Shown piece after piece: positions 40,401-47,801 of a stretch of 64,000 nucleotides of DNA. The notes beneath the pieces were generated by a model. The model worked only from the letters and a program-made list of their open reading frames with translations. It had not been told where the DNA came from and did not search any database. This DNA comes from Listeria weihenstephanensis (GTDB taxonomy: Bacteria; Bacillota; Bacilli; Lactobacillales; Listeriaceae). A program made the translations under genes and the position numbers. Numbering within the stretch: the first letter of the stretch is position 1; each line of letters starts with the position of its first letter. The stretch is from assembly GCF_003534205.1 (NCBI RefSeq), contig NZ_CP011102.1, forward strand, positions 1,066,036 through 1,130,035, given 5' to 3'.

Positions 40401-41830
40401 TCAAGGAGTTCAAGGACAACCTCATCAAGTTCTACATGGAGGCAGGGCTGAGTGCAGACCAGGCTAGAAAACAGGTTGAGCTCGATACTCAGGGAATGGT
40501 CGACGCAGTGGACGCATCGGGAAACCAGGTTGCAGTCCAAGCAAAGGGCCTTAGTGAGAAGTTCATAAAAGGGCTAAGTGAGAAGAATGCAGATATTCCC
40601 GCAGTTGCGAAAAAATGGGGGCTTGACCTAGAATCCAATACTAAAATCGACCTCGGGAAGAATGGAAATAAGACAGCGAAAGAGTTTTTTGCAGCCATCA
40701 AGAAGGGCGGAGAGGATGCCCTTCCAATGCTCCAGTATTTCTTTTCTAGCAAACTGGAAGCCATAACGACTAACGACCTTGGGGATGTAGGGAAGAAAGA
40801 TGTCGACACATTACGCGAGGGGCTAGATGCTGGAGCCATCACGTTAGACCAACTAAAAGCAAAATTTGGAACGTCAATGTTGAACATCTATAGCAATGAC
40901 CTGAACAAAATAGGCCAGGACAATATCGCAACGCTTAGAAACGGATTGGACTCAGGAGCAGTTACAATCAACCAGCTTGAAGGTAAATTCAAAACACAGC
41001 TGAATAAAATCTATGATAAGGACCTTAGCAAAATTGGTAAGGATGATTTAGGGACTTTGAAAAAAGGGATGGACTTAGGACTTCCTGGTGTTAATACTTT
41101 TCTTACAGGGCTTAAATCAAAAATCAAAACAGATACTAAGGTAGATATAAAAGGCGTGGGTAAGACTAACATTGATGGGCTTGTCACAGGTTTCCAAAAT
41201 GGAAAAATAAATGTCAATCAGTTCCTCACTGGCTTGCGCGAGTTGCAGAAAAAAGGTAGTAAGACGAACTTAAGTGGCGAAGGTAAAGGTAATGCGCAGA
41301 CCTTTGTTGATGGCGCAAACTCTAAGAAAGGTGCAGCCAATACCGCAGGTAAGGGGCTGGCAAGTAATGCGAAATCTGGTGCTGGTTCAGTGTCGGCCGA
41401 ACAGGAAGGCCGTAATTTCGGGCAGGGTTTCTCAGCGGGGATAAATTCAGTTGCAAGCGCAGCAGCAACTACAGCTGCCAACATGGTTACCAATGCAATT
41501 TCTGCCGTTAAGGCTGCACAAAAATCAGCTTCACCTGCCAAGGAGCTAATCAAAAAAGGTAAGGATTTCTCAGATGGCTATGCAATCGGTATCGACGACA
41601 ACGCAGACGGAGCTATCGACAATGCGGCCAATATGGCGCTGAACGCGATTGATGCTGTGAACGGTGCACCAAGCATGCCTGTATTGCAGAGAATGCAAGA
41701 GTTGGCTACGAACTTCAATGCGACTCAGAATTATCTCCAGTTCCAATTTTTCGGGATGACAATTCGCGAAGAGGCCGACATCAACAAAATCGTCGACGTG
41801 GTAGATGAAAGGCTAGGTGATAGGTATTGA
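37436..41830 (+). CDS. Tape measure protein
   Basis: A 1464-aa protein from GTG 37436, immediately after the chaperone extension. The N-terminal ~270 residues are coiled coil. A hydrophobic stretch (~600-650, AIVGIAGTAAAIGPVVAGVG..) matches the membrane-inserting region. The C-terminal third has near repeats of ~36 residues (LREGLDAGAITLDQLKAKFG, LRNGLDSGAVTINQLEGKFK, then LKKGMDLGLPGVNTFLTGLK). It sets tail length and is ejected before DNA. Confidence 0.93.
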   Translation: MARDSEKKIKFKVDNQQYSAAMKTMNADTAKLNKEFRLEQEQLKETGSASEKLESQMAKLAREQELTGKKIESTEQHLDNAKQTFGENSKEAQNLEKKLLDLQIAEQRLANQTIDTARKMDMLAQSENDANSSSAKRRQELSKLEGEQDRLTRSNERLDQELELQIATMGDGAKEADKLKASQAILGRQMGNTADQVKNLEHQLELAKKEYGENSQEVDELEKELLSAKTAYANFGNELEKTNKDLGVFGVKTKEAGANVAKVGGGMTAGITVPILAVGAASIQAAQNVADSQSKIKGSLGTTEKETARLSATARSIYVDGYGESLEEVTDALTRVKLKMRDLDGKELKQATVTAMNLAATFDADVNEVVRGGDGLMKNFKISSEEAFQKLAWGAQNGLNFSDELFDNISEYAPLFSQAGFSIDEMFSILEAGTKEGAYNLDYVNDLVKEFGIRIQDGSKSTTEAMSQMSGSTKKMFKEYQNGKVTAAEMFKAIGKDLKGMDDQQKATQLGTALFGTKFEDLGNKAVYAMTDAQTGLMDTKGALDKLNSAAESNHQLEVAMRAFENAIADIGTALGPVLSDVAEVSQEFSDWFTSLDDGTKKAIVGIAGTAAAIGPVVAGVGLLMMTLNPVTATIAAIGLGVVALGGAWAYQVAAQKRHDAELTKSIDNAAMYGEGVSAGTRKAGESFVKLKDTAHTNMALMKTATVENAKQMSTEVVEAYSGMADKAIVALEEYKNRLNTEIDTLTKGTGAVGKQTADKATKEVNDSIDKNINKVKDAVQTMNDLKTKYNGNLASMTEADKKRYSEATLFLDEQLKVFSNSVKEQERIAKAASQNQDTISKSSYDKQLATAKKARDKSTKEAENYYKSTKKDLEKALAEGHISQENYNQLMTLNGKTLAENSYKSQRVLSDTNKSLAESFKNTGEVVLESGMDIDRMKQLQADGTWKWWSQEKRAWVEKVSMQEEIKRKNETYIKSLSSGNKEAEGSIKEFKDNLIKFYMEAGLSADQARKQVELDTQGMVDAVDASGNQVAVQAKGLSEKFIKGLSEKNADIPAVAKKWGLDLESNTKIDLGKNGNKTAKEFFAAIKKGGEDALPMLQYFFSSKLEAITTNDLGDVGKKDVDTLREGLDAGAITLDQLKAKFGTSMLNIYSNDLNKIGQDNIATLRNGLDSGAVTINQLEGKFKTQLNKIYDKDLSKIGKDDLGTLKKGMDLGLPGVNTFLTGLKSKIKTDTKVDIKGVGKTNIDGLVTGFQNGKINVNQFLTGLRELQKKGSKTNLSGEGKGNAQTFVDGANSKKGAANTAGKGLASNAKSGAGSVSAEQEGRNFGQGFSAGINSVASAAATTAANMVTNAISAVKAAQKSASPAKELIKKGKDFSDGYAIGIDDNADGAIDNAANMALNAIDAVNGAPSMPVLQRMQELATNFNATQNYLQFQFFGMTIREEADINKIVDVVDERLGDRY

Positions 41831-42732
41831 CGGAGTATCGAGTAATCACATATCGGAATAGCGCTGGTGAAGAGGCCAACTTCTCAATGCCGTACCAGCA
41901 GTTCCTCTATAACCTGGAGGGCATGGGGTTTGCATATGAGAACACGATAGAAGAGAGTAATTACGCTGACCACACATATGTTACAAATACCAGGCTTGTC
42001 ATTCCTGATTTTTCGGGAGAGCTAAGTCTATTGAGCATCCATGGTAACAATCGAGACATCTACGAGAATCAGCGAGAGGTCACGCGAATCTTGAACTACG
42101 ACCAGCTCATGCGGCAGCAAGGCGTGGATGCCTATGGGATGCTCATTTACAAGAATGCCTCGGATGTAGAGATGTTCTCCAGGGCGCTTATTAAGTCGTT
42201 CGATTTCGGTGAGATTGAAGAGGATGGCGATGAGTTGAAAATCAAAATTGCATTCGACCGCATATCAAAGACCTGGATTGCCATGGCGCCCAAGGCAACG
42301 CGAATCAACCTAGAAGGCTCTGACCAATCACACAAGCACCCTTATTCGCATCCTTGGACACATGGCCAGACTTATAGAGCAGGTTCCGGCACGATAACGA
42401 ACATCGGTGGGAACCACTTTGCAAAGCTCATCATACGTATAAACGGCGAAGTATCAGCCTTCACGCTGACAATCAAAAACACGATGACCGGACAGCAGAA
42501 ACGTATCAAATACGACGGCAATATCAACACAGGTGAAACGCTTGTCATCGACAACTTTGATATGTTCGTCCGCAAGAATGGAGTAAATGCAATTGCATTG
42601 TTTGACCTGTTTACAGCAGACCCGCCTTTCTTTGATTTGATGCCAGGTGCGCCGTATACGATTAGCGTGGATAGCGCCAACTTGCGGGGCTCTATTGAAG
42701 TAGAGATATATGAAACGTGGGTGAGCGCCTAA
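41827..42732 (+). CDS. Distal tail protein (Dit), TTG start
   Basis: A 301-aa Siphovirus family tail protein starting at TTG 41827 in a 4-bp overlap with the tape measure stop. N-terminal ring domain (DFSGELSLLSIHGNNRDIYENQ) and galectin-like C-terminal part. The first protein of the baseplate hub after the tape measure. It overlaps the next start by one base. Confidence 0.85.
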   Translation: MTEYRVITYRNSAGEEANFSMPYQQFLYNLEGMGFAYENTIEESNYADHTYVTNTRLVIPDFSGELSLLSIHGNNRDIYENQREVTRILNYDQLMRQQGVDAYGMLIYKNASDVEMFSRALIKSFDFGEIEEDGDELKIKIAFDRISKTWIAMAPKATRINLEGSDQSHKHPYSHPWTHGQTYRAGSGTITNIGGNHFAKLIIRINGEVSAFTLTIKNTMTGQQKRIKYDGNINTGETLVIDNFDMFVRKNGVNAIALFDLFTADPPFFDLMPGAPYTISVDSANLRGSIEVEIYETWVSA

Positions 42733-43757
42733 TGTTGACATGTCTGATATTCGATAAAATGTTGAATCAGAAGACCATCATTAGTATTACAGCTGGCTCA
42801 TTCACTGCTCACGTTTGGGACTGGCAGGCGTTCGATCTGAAAACAAAATCGGCAAGTGTAGAGGTAGAGGATTTCATCACGATACTGGATGAGCGAAAGC
42901 CTATTTTCTCCGGAGTGGTCAAACAGACGCAAGAGTCAGAGGGCACCTACACGTATTCAGGTTTCGACCTCCGCTATTTGTTGGACAGAGTGCAGATGAA
43001 CTATTTACTCAAGCGCAATATGGTGAGCTCGGCCGTCTACTCAGGCGGCTCTTTTGCTATCCTGAAAAACACGATACAACTGGCTTTCCCACTTGCCACG
43101 GTCATCACAAAGCTGGACGCAGATAAGACAACATTCTCGCTATCGCCACGGATGCAAACCGCTTTCGCCTTCCATCGCGCGAATTGCATTTCTAATGATA
43201 TGACATATCAAATTTACATCGTATCGGATCGGCGTGTTTATATAGAGGGGAAGTATTTGCGGGACCTTAGAAAAAGCGTTGTGCTGCTCACGGACATCAC
43301 GCATAAGCAGGGCGAGGTCATCAAGAGTACAAAAGAGGCATACAACCAGATACTCGGTCTTGGCGCAGGTGAAGACAACGCTCGCGATTTCCATTTCATC
43401 GATAACAGGGTATCGAATGATTATGCGAGCTGTTACGTCTACGATATCCGTGAGACGATCAGCCATGCCGAGCTAGTGCAGCGTACAATTGCAAAACTGA
43501 AAGAGCTCCAATTTGAGTATACGGTGAAGTTCACAACACTTGATAATCATGTAGCAGAGTTAGGTGAGGAGTATGACGTTGGAGATTACGTGAGTTTCCG
43601 AATGCAGAACGGCGCTCTTGTAGAGGACTTAGTATCTGCCTATACAGTCAACATAGAGAAGGGCATTCTATCACCTAAGTACGATCTGGAAACGGGCATA
43701 AAGAAGGGCTCGCTCACAGCGAAGCTCAAGGATTTAAAAGAAGGAGGTTATAAATAA
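42732..43757 (+). CDS. Tail-associated hub protein (Tal/prophage endopeptidase tail type)
   Basis: A 341-aa gp27/Tal-like protein. It starts with the beta-domain pattern FDKMLNQKTIISITAGSFTAH and continues with FSGVVKQTQESEGTYTYSG and YDLDRVQMNYLL-type hub segments. No clear peptidase motif is seen, so it is likely structural. ATG 42732 overlaps the Dit stop (TAATG); GTG 42717 is an alternative. Confidence 0.78.
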   Translation: MLTCLIFDKMLNQKTIISITAGSFTAHVWDWQAFDLKTKSASVEVEDFITILDERKPIFSGVVKQTQESEGTYTYSGFDLRYLLDRVQMNYLLKRNMVSSAVYSGGSFAILKNTIQLAFPLATVITKLDADKTTFSLSPRMQTAFAFHRANCISNDMTYQIYIVSDRRVYIEGKYLRDLRKSVVLLTDITHKQGEVIKSTKEAYNQILGLGAGEDNARDFHFIDNRVSNDYASCYVYDIRETISHAELVQRTIAKLKELQFEYTVKFTTLDNHVAELGEEYDVGDYVSFRMQNGALVEDLVSAYTVNIEKGILSPKYDLETGIKKGSLTAKLKDLKEGGYK

Positions 43758-44525
43758 ATGGCAGTTAAAACATTCAATTATACAAACGACGCCTACATTG
43801 AGGCAATCGATACGCGCTCCGAGCTAGGGGCGATGGTCGGGAACGCAGGAAACGGCTTTTTCGGGACGATAGCGCAAGTGGGTACTACAAACAGTTACAC
43901 AGTCAAAGCAGGCACTGTAGTCTTTGCTGGAGGGCTGTGCATACGCGTTTTATCGGATGAAACCTTTGATCTCACATCACTGAAATATATTGTTGTTGAA
44001 ACAATATATCAGCCCATTACAGACGGATATACGTGTCTGCTGAAAGCTGTCAATGTACTCGATGCAACAACGATGGGCACAGTGAAGAAGCATGTTCCAA
44101 TTTATCAAAAAGGTGTTGGACTCATGAACGAGGGCAAGGGTCTGACTGACGTACTGAAAAAAGCAAGGCGTGCCGACTGTTTCTGGAGCGGCGGGATGTA
44201 TATGGATGAGGGGCACAGGCTTACCTTTCCAAACTTGGAAACAAATGATTATCAAATGCTGTATTTAGTGTTTTCGCATTACACAGTTGGGACTGGGGCG
44301 GATAATTGGGGTTGGCTGGTTTATCCGATTCCAGTGGAGTTTATTATCAGCCATCCAGGCGAAGGGCATTCCGTCACTATTTCGGTAGAGGATACTACAA
44401 AGGTTATGTATAAGTACATCTATGTTGGGATAAACGCTGTATCGGGTAGCTCGAATAATGTGCGTATTTTGGATGGCGTTAATTTTAGGTCGAAATGTCT
44501 AAGAGAAATTTGGGGGGTGGGGTGA
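43758..44525 (+). CDS. Baseplate/receptor-binding candidate
   Basis: A 255-aa protein after GAAGGAGG. N-terminal ~125 residues form a baseplate-anchoring part (VVFAGGLCIRVLSDETFDL..VVETIYQPITDG). The C-terminal part (~135-255) is strand-rich with aromatic Trp (NWGWLVYPIPVEFII) and fits a receptor-binding head domain. Position after the hub gene supports this. Receptor would be a teichoic acid sugar, as for other Listeria phages; inference. Confidence 0.7.
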   Translation: MAVKTFNYTNDAYIEAIDTRSELGAMVGNAGNGFFGTIAQVGTTNSYTVKAGTVVFAGGLCIRVLSDETFDLTSLKYIVVETIYQPITDGYTCLLKAVNVLDATTMGTVKKHVPIYQKGVGLMNEGKGLTDVLKKARRADCFWSGGMYMDEGHRLTFPNLETNDYQMLYLVFSHYTVGTGADNWGWLVYPIPVEFIISHPGEGHSVTISVEDTTKVMYKYIYVGINAVSGSSNNVRILDGVNFRSKCLREIWGVG

Positions 44526-44848
44526 TGTTTAGTTCTTATTTTGTGTTGCTGGATAGCCTAGGTTATGTAGTGGCATGGTCACAATCAGAACAGGAAGGCT
44601 TTCAGGAGATTGAAGCCAAGGCCGAGGATTTTAATAAGCTTGATTTTGTGAAAATAGTAGATGGCAAGGCTCTAGTTGATGAGAGGCAAAGGCAGCTAGT
44701 TATCAAGGAATATGAAAAAAACTCACAGACTGATATTGAAAAACTCAAGCTAGAGAACGAGGCGATGAGGGTACAAAGTGCGGAGTTGCGTGACACAATT
44801 CTGGACCTGGCTATCATCATTGAAAGGTTGGGAGGTGAGTTAGAATGA
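44525..44848 (+). CDS. XkdW-like baseplate accessory protein
   Basis: A 107-aa protein starting at ATG 44525, overlapping the RBP stop. A short beta segment (YFVLLDSLGYVVAWSQSEQ) is followed by a long helix (ERQRQLVIKEYEKNSQTDIEK). This is the size and form of XkdW-type proteins in this position. Function not established. Confidence 0.55.
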   Translation: MFSSYFVLLDSLGYVVAWSQSEQEGFQEIEAKAEDFNKLDFVKIVDGKALVDERQRQLVIKEYEKNSQTDIEKLKLENEAMRVQSAELRDTILDLAIIIERLGGELE

Positions 44849-45006
44849 GCCCTCTTGTGAAGCTGTTTATTGAATCTATCCTCGATGAAGCATCCAGTCG
44901 CACAATTGAGGACGTGCCAAAGTCGCTCCGTGACAAAGTGCAGGCTGGCTTAGACGAATACCATGCCTCCTCATTGGAAGAGGTAGAAAACAAAAGCGCC
45001 GAATAG
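44845..45006 (+). CDS. XkdX/CD1375-type 53-aa protein
   Basis: ATG 44845, overlapping the previous gene by 4 bp and behind GGGAGGTGAG. MSPLVKLFIESILDEASSRT then KSLRDKVQAGLDEY is the pattern of small CD1375/XkdX-type proteins that follow the baseplate genes. Its stop codon lies inside the hairpin of the terminator at 44995. Confidence 0.65.
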   Translation: MSPLVKLFIESILDEASSRTIEDVPKSLRDKVQAGLDEYHASSLEEVENKSAE

Positions 45007-45018
45007 CGCTATTTTTTA
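44995..45018 (+). terminator. Terminator between tail and lysis genes
   Basis: AGCGC (44995-44999) and GCGCT (45006-45010) form a 5-bp stem with a 6-nt loop, then ATTTTTTAT. The stop codon of the 53-aa gene is within it. Weak stem, good T-run. Confidence 0.55.
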
Positions 45019-45036
45019 TGGGATGAGGTGAGGACC

Positions 45037-45435
45037 TTGGGGGACATTGTTACGGAGTTAGTTGATGAGGCAGTCACGAATGATAGGGCGTTCTATATCC
45101 TAACGATAATTTTTATGGTCCTATCTATCTGGGCCCTATGGATTCTGTTTCGGCACTTCCTACGACAGCTAACTAAGGCAGAAGAAAGGGCAGAATCGAA
45201 ACAGTCCATTATCGAAAGCCAGCAAGCTTTTATTGCGGATATGCGACTTGAACACCAGGAGCACATGCGAAGTATGCAGACTGCGCTGGCTAAAAGTCAA
45301 ACCATCAATGAGAACCTAGTTACAGTAACAGCACAGCAGCAGCGTTATATCGAAGGGCTCAAAGCTCATCGGCGAACCGTTGAGAACATGGACAGAAAAA
45401 TCGATAAAGTGTTACTAAAAATTGCAGAGAAATGA
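45037..45435 (+). CDS. Holin-associated membrane/coiled-coil protein
   Basis: A 132-aa protein from TTG 45037, behind GAGGTGAGG (GTG 45028 is inside that RBS). One N-terminal membrane helix (~17-40, [19 protein letters not shown]) and a long cytoplasmic or outer coiled coil (~45-130). It overlaps the holin start by 4 bp. BhlA/XhlA-like in layout; it may regulate or assist the holin. Confidence 0.6.
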   Translation: MGDIVTELVDEAVTNDRAFYILTIIFMVLSIWALWILFRHFLRQLTKAEERAESKQSIIESQQAFIADMRLEHQEHMRSMQTALAKSQTINENLVTVTAQQQRYIEGLKAHRRTVENMDRKIDKVLLKIAEK

Positions 45436-45728
45436 GGAATGGAAAAATGGAATTTGGAAAAGAGCTTTTAGCGTATATGACATTCTTGGCCATGGTAGTA
45501 CCGCTTGTTGTGCAGGCGATTAAGAAGACGGGGGTTATTCCCAAGAAGTGGCTGCCTATCGCATCCATTGTGTTGGGTGTAGGCCTTGGCTTACTCGCTC
45601 TCGGCTTACCAGGGGCGGGTAGCGCCTACGTAATGGCTTGGGCTGGTGGGTTAGCTGGTGCGGGCGGTACAGGCGTGTTTGAAATCTTCACGAACCGCGA
45701 GAAAAAATATAGCAAGGAGGACGAATAA
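45432..45728 (+). CDS. hol: A118/PSA-type holin with dual-start motif
   Basis: A 98-aa holin. [19 protein letters not shown] and [20 protein letters not shown] match, from memory, the Listeria A118 holin. Three membrane helices (~13-30, 42-60, 66-84) and a charged tail EKKYSKEDE. Start ATG 45432 overlaps the previous stop; ATG 45447 and Met16 (before TFLAMV) are in frame. In Hol118 an internal Met at the same place gives an inhibitor form. Confidence 0.9.
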   Translation: MRNGKMEFGKELLAYMTFLAMVVPLVVQAIKKTGVIPKKWLPIASIVLGVGLGLLALGLPGAGSAYVMAWAGGLAGAGGTGVFEIFTNREKKYSKEDE

Positions 45729-45730
45729 AT

Positions 45731-46582
45731 ATGAAAATCAATGAATTGAAGTTAGCAATTTTCGCAGGGCATGGTGGGGTTGATCCAGGTGCTTCTTCCA
45801 CGTATGGCAAGGAATCAGATAAGGCGCTGGAGTTGATGCTTGAGGCGACTAAATACGCCCGTTCTTTGGGTATTAAGGTCATCAATAACCGCACCTCGAA
45901 CGTTGCGCGTAATATCAGCGCAGATGCGAAGAAGGCAAATAATGAGAAGGTCAATGCTGTTATCGAGATTCATTTTGATAGTGCGGTGGCTACAGCGAAT
46001 GGAACAACAGGTTTTTACGCAGATGGCAGCCCAACAAGTAAGAGTCTAGCCCAAAAAGTCAATGACCGCGTAGATGACTACTTCCGTGACCGCGAAATCA
46101 AGCCAGACACATCAACAAGGCACGGCCGCCTCGGTATTCTGCGAGAAACGAAGGCTCCAGCTATGCTTTTAGAAACGTGCTTCATCAGTAACAAGGATGA
46201 CATGACAGCATATAACACTAAGAAAAGCTTAATCGCTCAAGCTATCGTAAGGGGTGCTTTAGATTACTTCAATATTGCGCTACCGAACACGACGCAAAAT
46301 AAGCCTAGTCCAGCTCCTGTAAAACCTAAACCAACAGCACCAGGAGCTACCTCTTACACAGGCAAAAAATTAGTTTCCAAAACTGGTGAATTACGCTTTT
46401 ACAGTAAGGGCTCTTGGGCAGACAGAGATGTAGTTGGTACAGTTAGTAAGGGCTTAGGATTCCCTACTGTATTGGCAAAAGTCAATGTTGCGGGTAGCCC
46501 GCAGTATAAGGTTCAAAACAGCAAGGGGAAAACGTTCTACATCACAGCAGCAGATAAATATGTAGAGCTTAAAAATAAATAA
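45731..46582 (+). CDS. ply: Endolysin, N-acetylmuramoyl-L-alanine amidase
   Basis: A 283-aa endolysin. The amidase_3 domain (1-~180) has H14 in FAGHGGVDPGAS, E near 77 in VIEIHFDSA and E near 147 in LLETCFISNKDD. A Pro/Thr linker (~195-210, PAPVKPKPTAPGATS) leads to an SH3-like cell-wall binding domain (~212-283, GKKLVSKTGELRFYSKGSW). It cuts peptidoglycan stem peptides once the holin opens the membrane. AGGAGG is just upstream. Confidence 0.93.
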   Translation: MKINELKLAIFAGHGGVDPGASSTYGKESDKALELMLEATKYARSLGIKVINNRTSNVARNISADAKKANNEKVNAVIEIHFDSAVATANGTTGFYADGSPTSKSLAQKVNDRVDDYFRDREIKPDTSTRHGRLGILRETKAPAMLLETCFISNKDDMTAYNTKKSLIAQAIVRGALDYFNIALPNTTQNKPSPAPVKPKPTAPGATSYTGKKLVSKTGELRFYSKGSWADRDVVGTVSKGLGFPTVLAKVNVAGSPQYKVQNSKGKTFYITAADKYVELKNK

Positions 46583-46606
46583 AACAAATGAAATGAGGAA
46601 TGTAAA

Positions 46607-46969
46607 ATGGCAAGTAAAAACGTATCGAACATTTATGTAAATCCAGCGAAAGATAATTTCCCAAAGACTGATGGGGGTGTAACGATCGTCATTGAGAACA
46701 AAAACGCGTTCGGCGTCGATTCGAAAATCAAGTCAGAGAAATTCAACGAAACGAAAGGTATCTGGGAAACCGCCTGTGTTCTACAAGGTAGCGAGGGCGG
46801 ACTCATGCCACATGAGCGGGTAGAGGATTTCCTTCTTAGTACGCACTTCTTCAAGAAAGGGGCAGGAAAGTATAGAATCTATTATGAGTTTTATAAAGCG
46901 ACTAACCTTCCAATCCCATATACATCTAAGTTAGGCACCTTGACAACCTCAGTGTTTAACATCAAATAA
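46607..46969 (+). CDS. Post-lysis protein of unknown function
   Basis: A 120-aa soluble beta-rich protein after the endolysin, behind ATGAGGAATG. Visible pattern: GGVTIVIENKNAFGVDSK.. and GKYRIYYEFYKATNLPIPY, suggestive of an Ig-like or jelly-roll domain. It shares the lysis transcript and is followed by a terminator. No family recognised. Confidence 0.55.
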   Translation: MASKNVSNIYVNPAKDNFPKTDGGVTIVIENKNAFGVDSKIKSEKFNETKGIWETACVLQGSEGGLMPHERVEDFLLSTHFFKKGAGKYRIYYEFYKATNLPIPYTSKLGTLTTSVFNIK

Positions 46970-46976
46970 TATGACG

Positions 46977-47002
46977 AAAGCCTCTCATTTGAGGGGCTTT
47001 TT
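46977..47002 (+). terminator. Late-operon terminator
   Basis: AAAGCCTCTC and GAGGGGCTTT form a 10-bp stem (one G-U pair) with a 4-nt loop, then TTTTTATTTT. It ends the structural/lysis operon. Confidence 0.85.
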
Positions 47003-47017
47003 TATTTTGTCTATTTT

Positions 47018-47091
47018 TGATATAATAGAAAGGTCTTTTGCATGAAGACACTCCAAGAAGACACCTATAGTGCTAGCTAGGTGTCTTTTTT
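47018..47091 (+). ncRNA. Short transcript unit: promoter, 12-codon frame and terminator
   Basis: An extended -10 TGATATAAT (47018-47026) is followed ~32 bp later by a strong hairpin, AGACACCTA (47059-47067)/TAGGTGTCT (47078-47086), with TTTTTT. The predicted RNA is ~58 nt. It also contains AAAGGTC plus ATG 47042, giving MKTLQEDTYSAS whose stop is in the hairpin. It could be an sRNA, a leader peptide attenuator for the gene at 47143, or both. Confidence 0.5.
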
Positions 47092-47093
47092 AT

Positions 47094-47122
47094 TTGCGAA
47101 ATACGAACAAATGTTCTATAAT
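47094..47122 (+). promoter_or_regulatory. SOS-type promoter with LexA box
   Basis: TTGCGA (47094-47099), 17 bp, TATAAT (47117-47122). The spacer holds CGAACAAATGTTCT (47104-47117), one outer base away from the Gram-positive LexA/DinR box CGAAC-N4-GTTCG. LexA there would cover the promoter. It drives the gene at 47143. Confidence 0.75.
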
Positions 47123-47142
47123 AGCTTCAAGAGGTGAGTACT

Positions 47143-47505
47143 ATGGAAAGATTGAATTTACAAGAGCAGTTGTTGGCGAGGCCAGCAACAAGGAATATTG
47201 TACATTTAGTTCATAGAAGAGATATAGATATACAAGAGAAAGAGTACTTCATGATGACAATTAAAGATGCATTAAGACGTGACTGGGTTTGCCGAGTCAA
47301 AGTTTTTGAGCAGTACAGGCATGGGCTATATTCATTAGCGCCGTTCGAGGATGCGCGTTATTTTGCAGAAATGGGCGAAGAGGCATGGCGCATTTTATCA
47401 CCAACACAAATCAGAATAGCCACACAAGAGATAGAATTTAAAGATGTAAATGGGGTTTCGCAAGTCATCGAATTTCGGGACATTCTAGATATCGAAATCG
47501 GCTAA
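47143..47505 (+). CDS. SOS-controlled prophage protein, unknown
   Basis: A 120-aa soluble protein from ATG 47143 (AAGAGGTGA 7 bp before). It is the last prophage gene before attR and has its own LexA-box promoter and terminator, so it should be made after DNA damage, independent of the repressor. Helical N-terminus with basic RHLVHRRDIDI-like segments, C-terminus of strands (IEFKDVNGVSQVIEFRDILD) recalling YolD-like proteins. That resemblance is weak. An SOS polymerase modulator, or an induction helper, is possible. Confidence 0.55.
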   Translation: MERLNLQEQLLARPATRNIVHLVHRRDIDIQEKEYFMMTIKDALRRDWVCRVKVFEQYRHGLYSLAPFEDARYFAEMGEEAWRILSPTQIRIATQEIEFKDVNGVSQVIEFRDILDIEIG

Positions 47506-47521
47506 TCTAAACTACAAGAAA

Positions 47522-47557
47522 GACCGCCAAGCGTCCAATGCTGGCGGTCATTATTTT
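47522..47557 (+). terminator. Terminator of the SOS gene
   Basis: GACCGCCA (47522-47529) pairs perfectly with TGGCGGTC (47542-47549), followed by ATTATTTT. Loop 12 nt. Confidence 0.75.
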
Positions 47558-47564
47558 ACTCTTT

Positions 47565-47587
47565 TCCGTGGGCAGAGCGTGGGCAGA
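47565..47587 (+). repeat. Right candidate integrase arm-type site
   Basis: Exact 23-bp copy of 5901-5923, same orientation, with the paired GTGGGCAGA units at 11-bp period. It lies 116 bp inside the attR core. No gene lies in 47506-47801; this gap holds the arm site, attR and two terminators. Confidence 0.65.
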
Positions 47588-47703
47588 ACGAAACAGTTTT
47601 TAATGATTTTAAACGATTACTAACAGCTATCGTAAAATTGAAAATGGCATAAGACAGACATTAAAAGCTACTAAAACCTCCTAAAATATATCTATGTTTA
47701 ATT

Positions 47704-47746
47704 CTGGCAGTGTAGAGGTCAGGGGTTCGATCCCCCTACGCTCCAT
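47704..47746 (+). repeat. attR core (43 bp)
   Basis: Identical to 5791-5833. It carries only the tRNA-Ala 3' part, from the anticodon loop on, and is preceded by phage DNA, so no functional tRNA is encoded here. Confidence 0.93.
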
Positions 47747-47754
47747 AATTGATA

Positions 47755-47794
47755 GAAAAGGCATGTTCCGCGTTTATCGGGAACATGCCTTTTC
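47755..47794. terminator. Bidirectional terminator just outside attR
   Basis: GAAAAGGCATGTTCC and GGAACATGCCTTTTC form a 15-bp stem with A- and T-rich ends. Before integration it would have ended the tRNA-Ala transcript; it now also ends the leftward lipoprotein gene. Confidence 0.85.
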
Positions 47795-47801
47795 TACGTG
47801 C

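Larger units (their letters stand above)
5791..47746. mobile_element. Complete Siphovirus-like prophage in tRNA-Ala(GGC)
   Basis: Bounded by perfect 43-bp direct repeats covering the tRNA anticodon loop to its 3' end plus one base. Within are, in order, integrase, lysogeny control, early and replication genes, terminase, HK97-type head, long-tail and lysis genes, all with intact frames apart from three likely programmed frameshifts. It may be inducible; that is inference. The head and tail resemble Listeria phages PSA/B025 and the lysis genes A118/PSA, recalled from knowledge of these phages rather than aligned. Confidence 0.93.

Noticed and set aside
47704-47746. Second tRNA-Ala gene
   Set aside because: Only the 3' part from the anticodon loop is present; it is the attR core.
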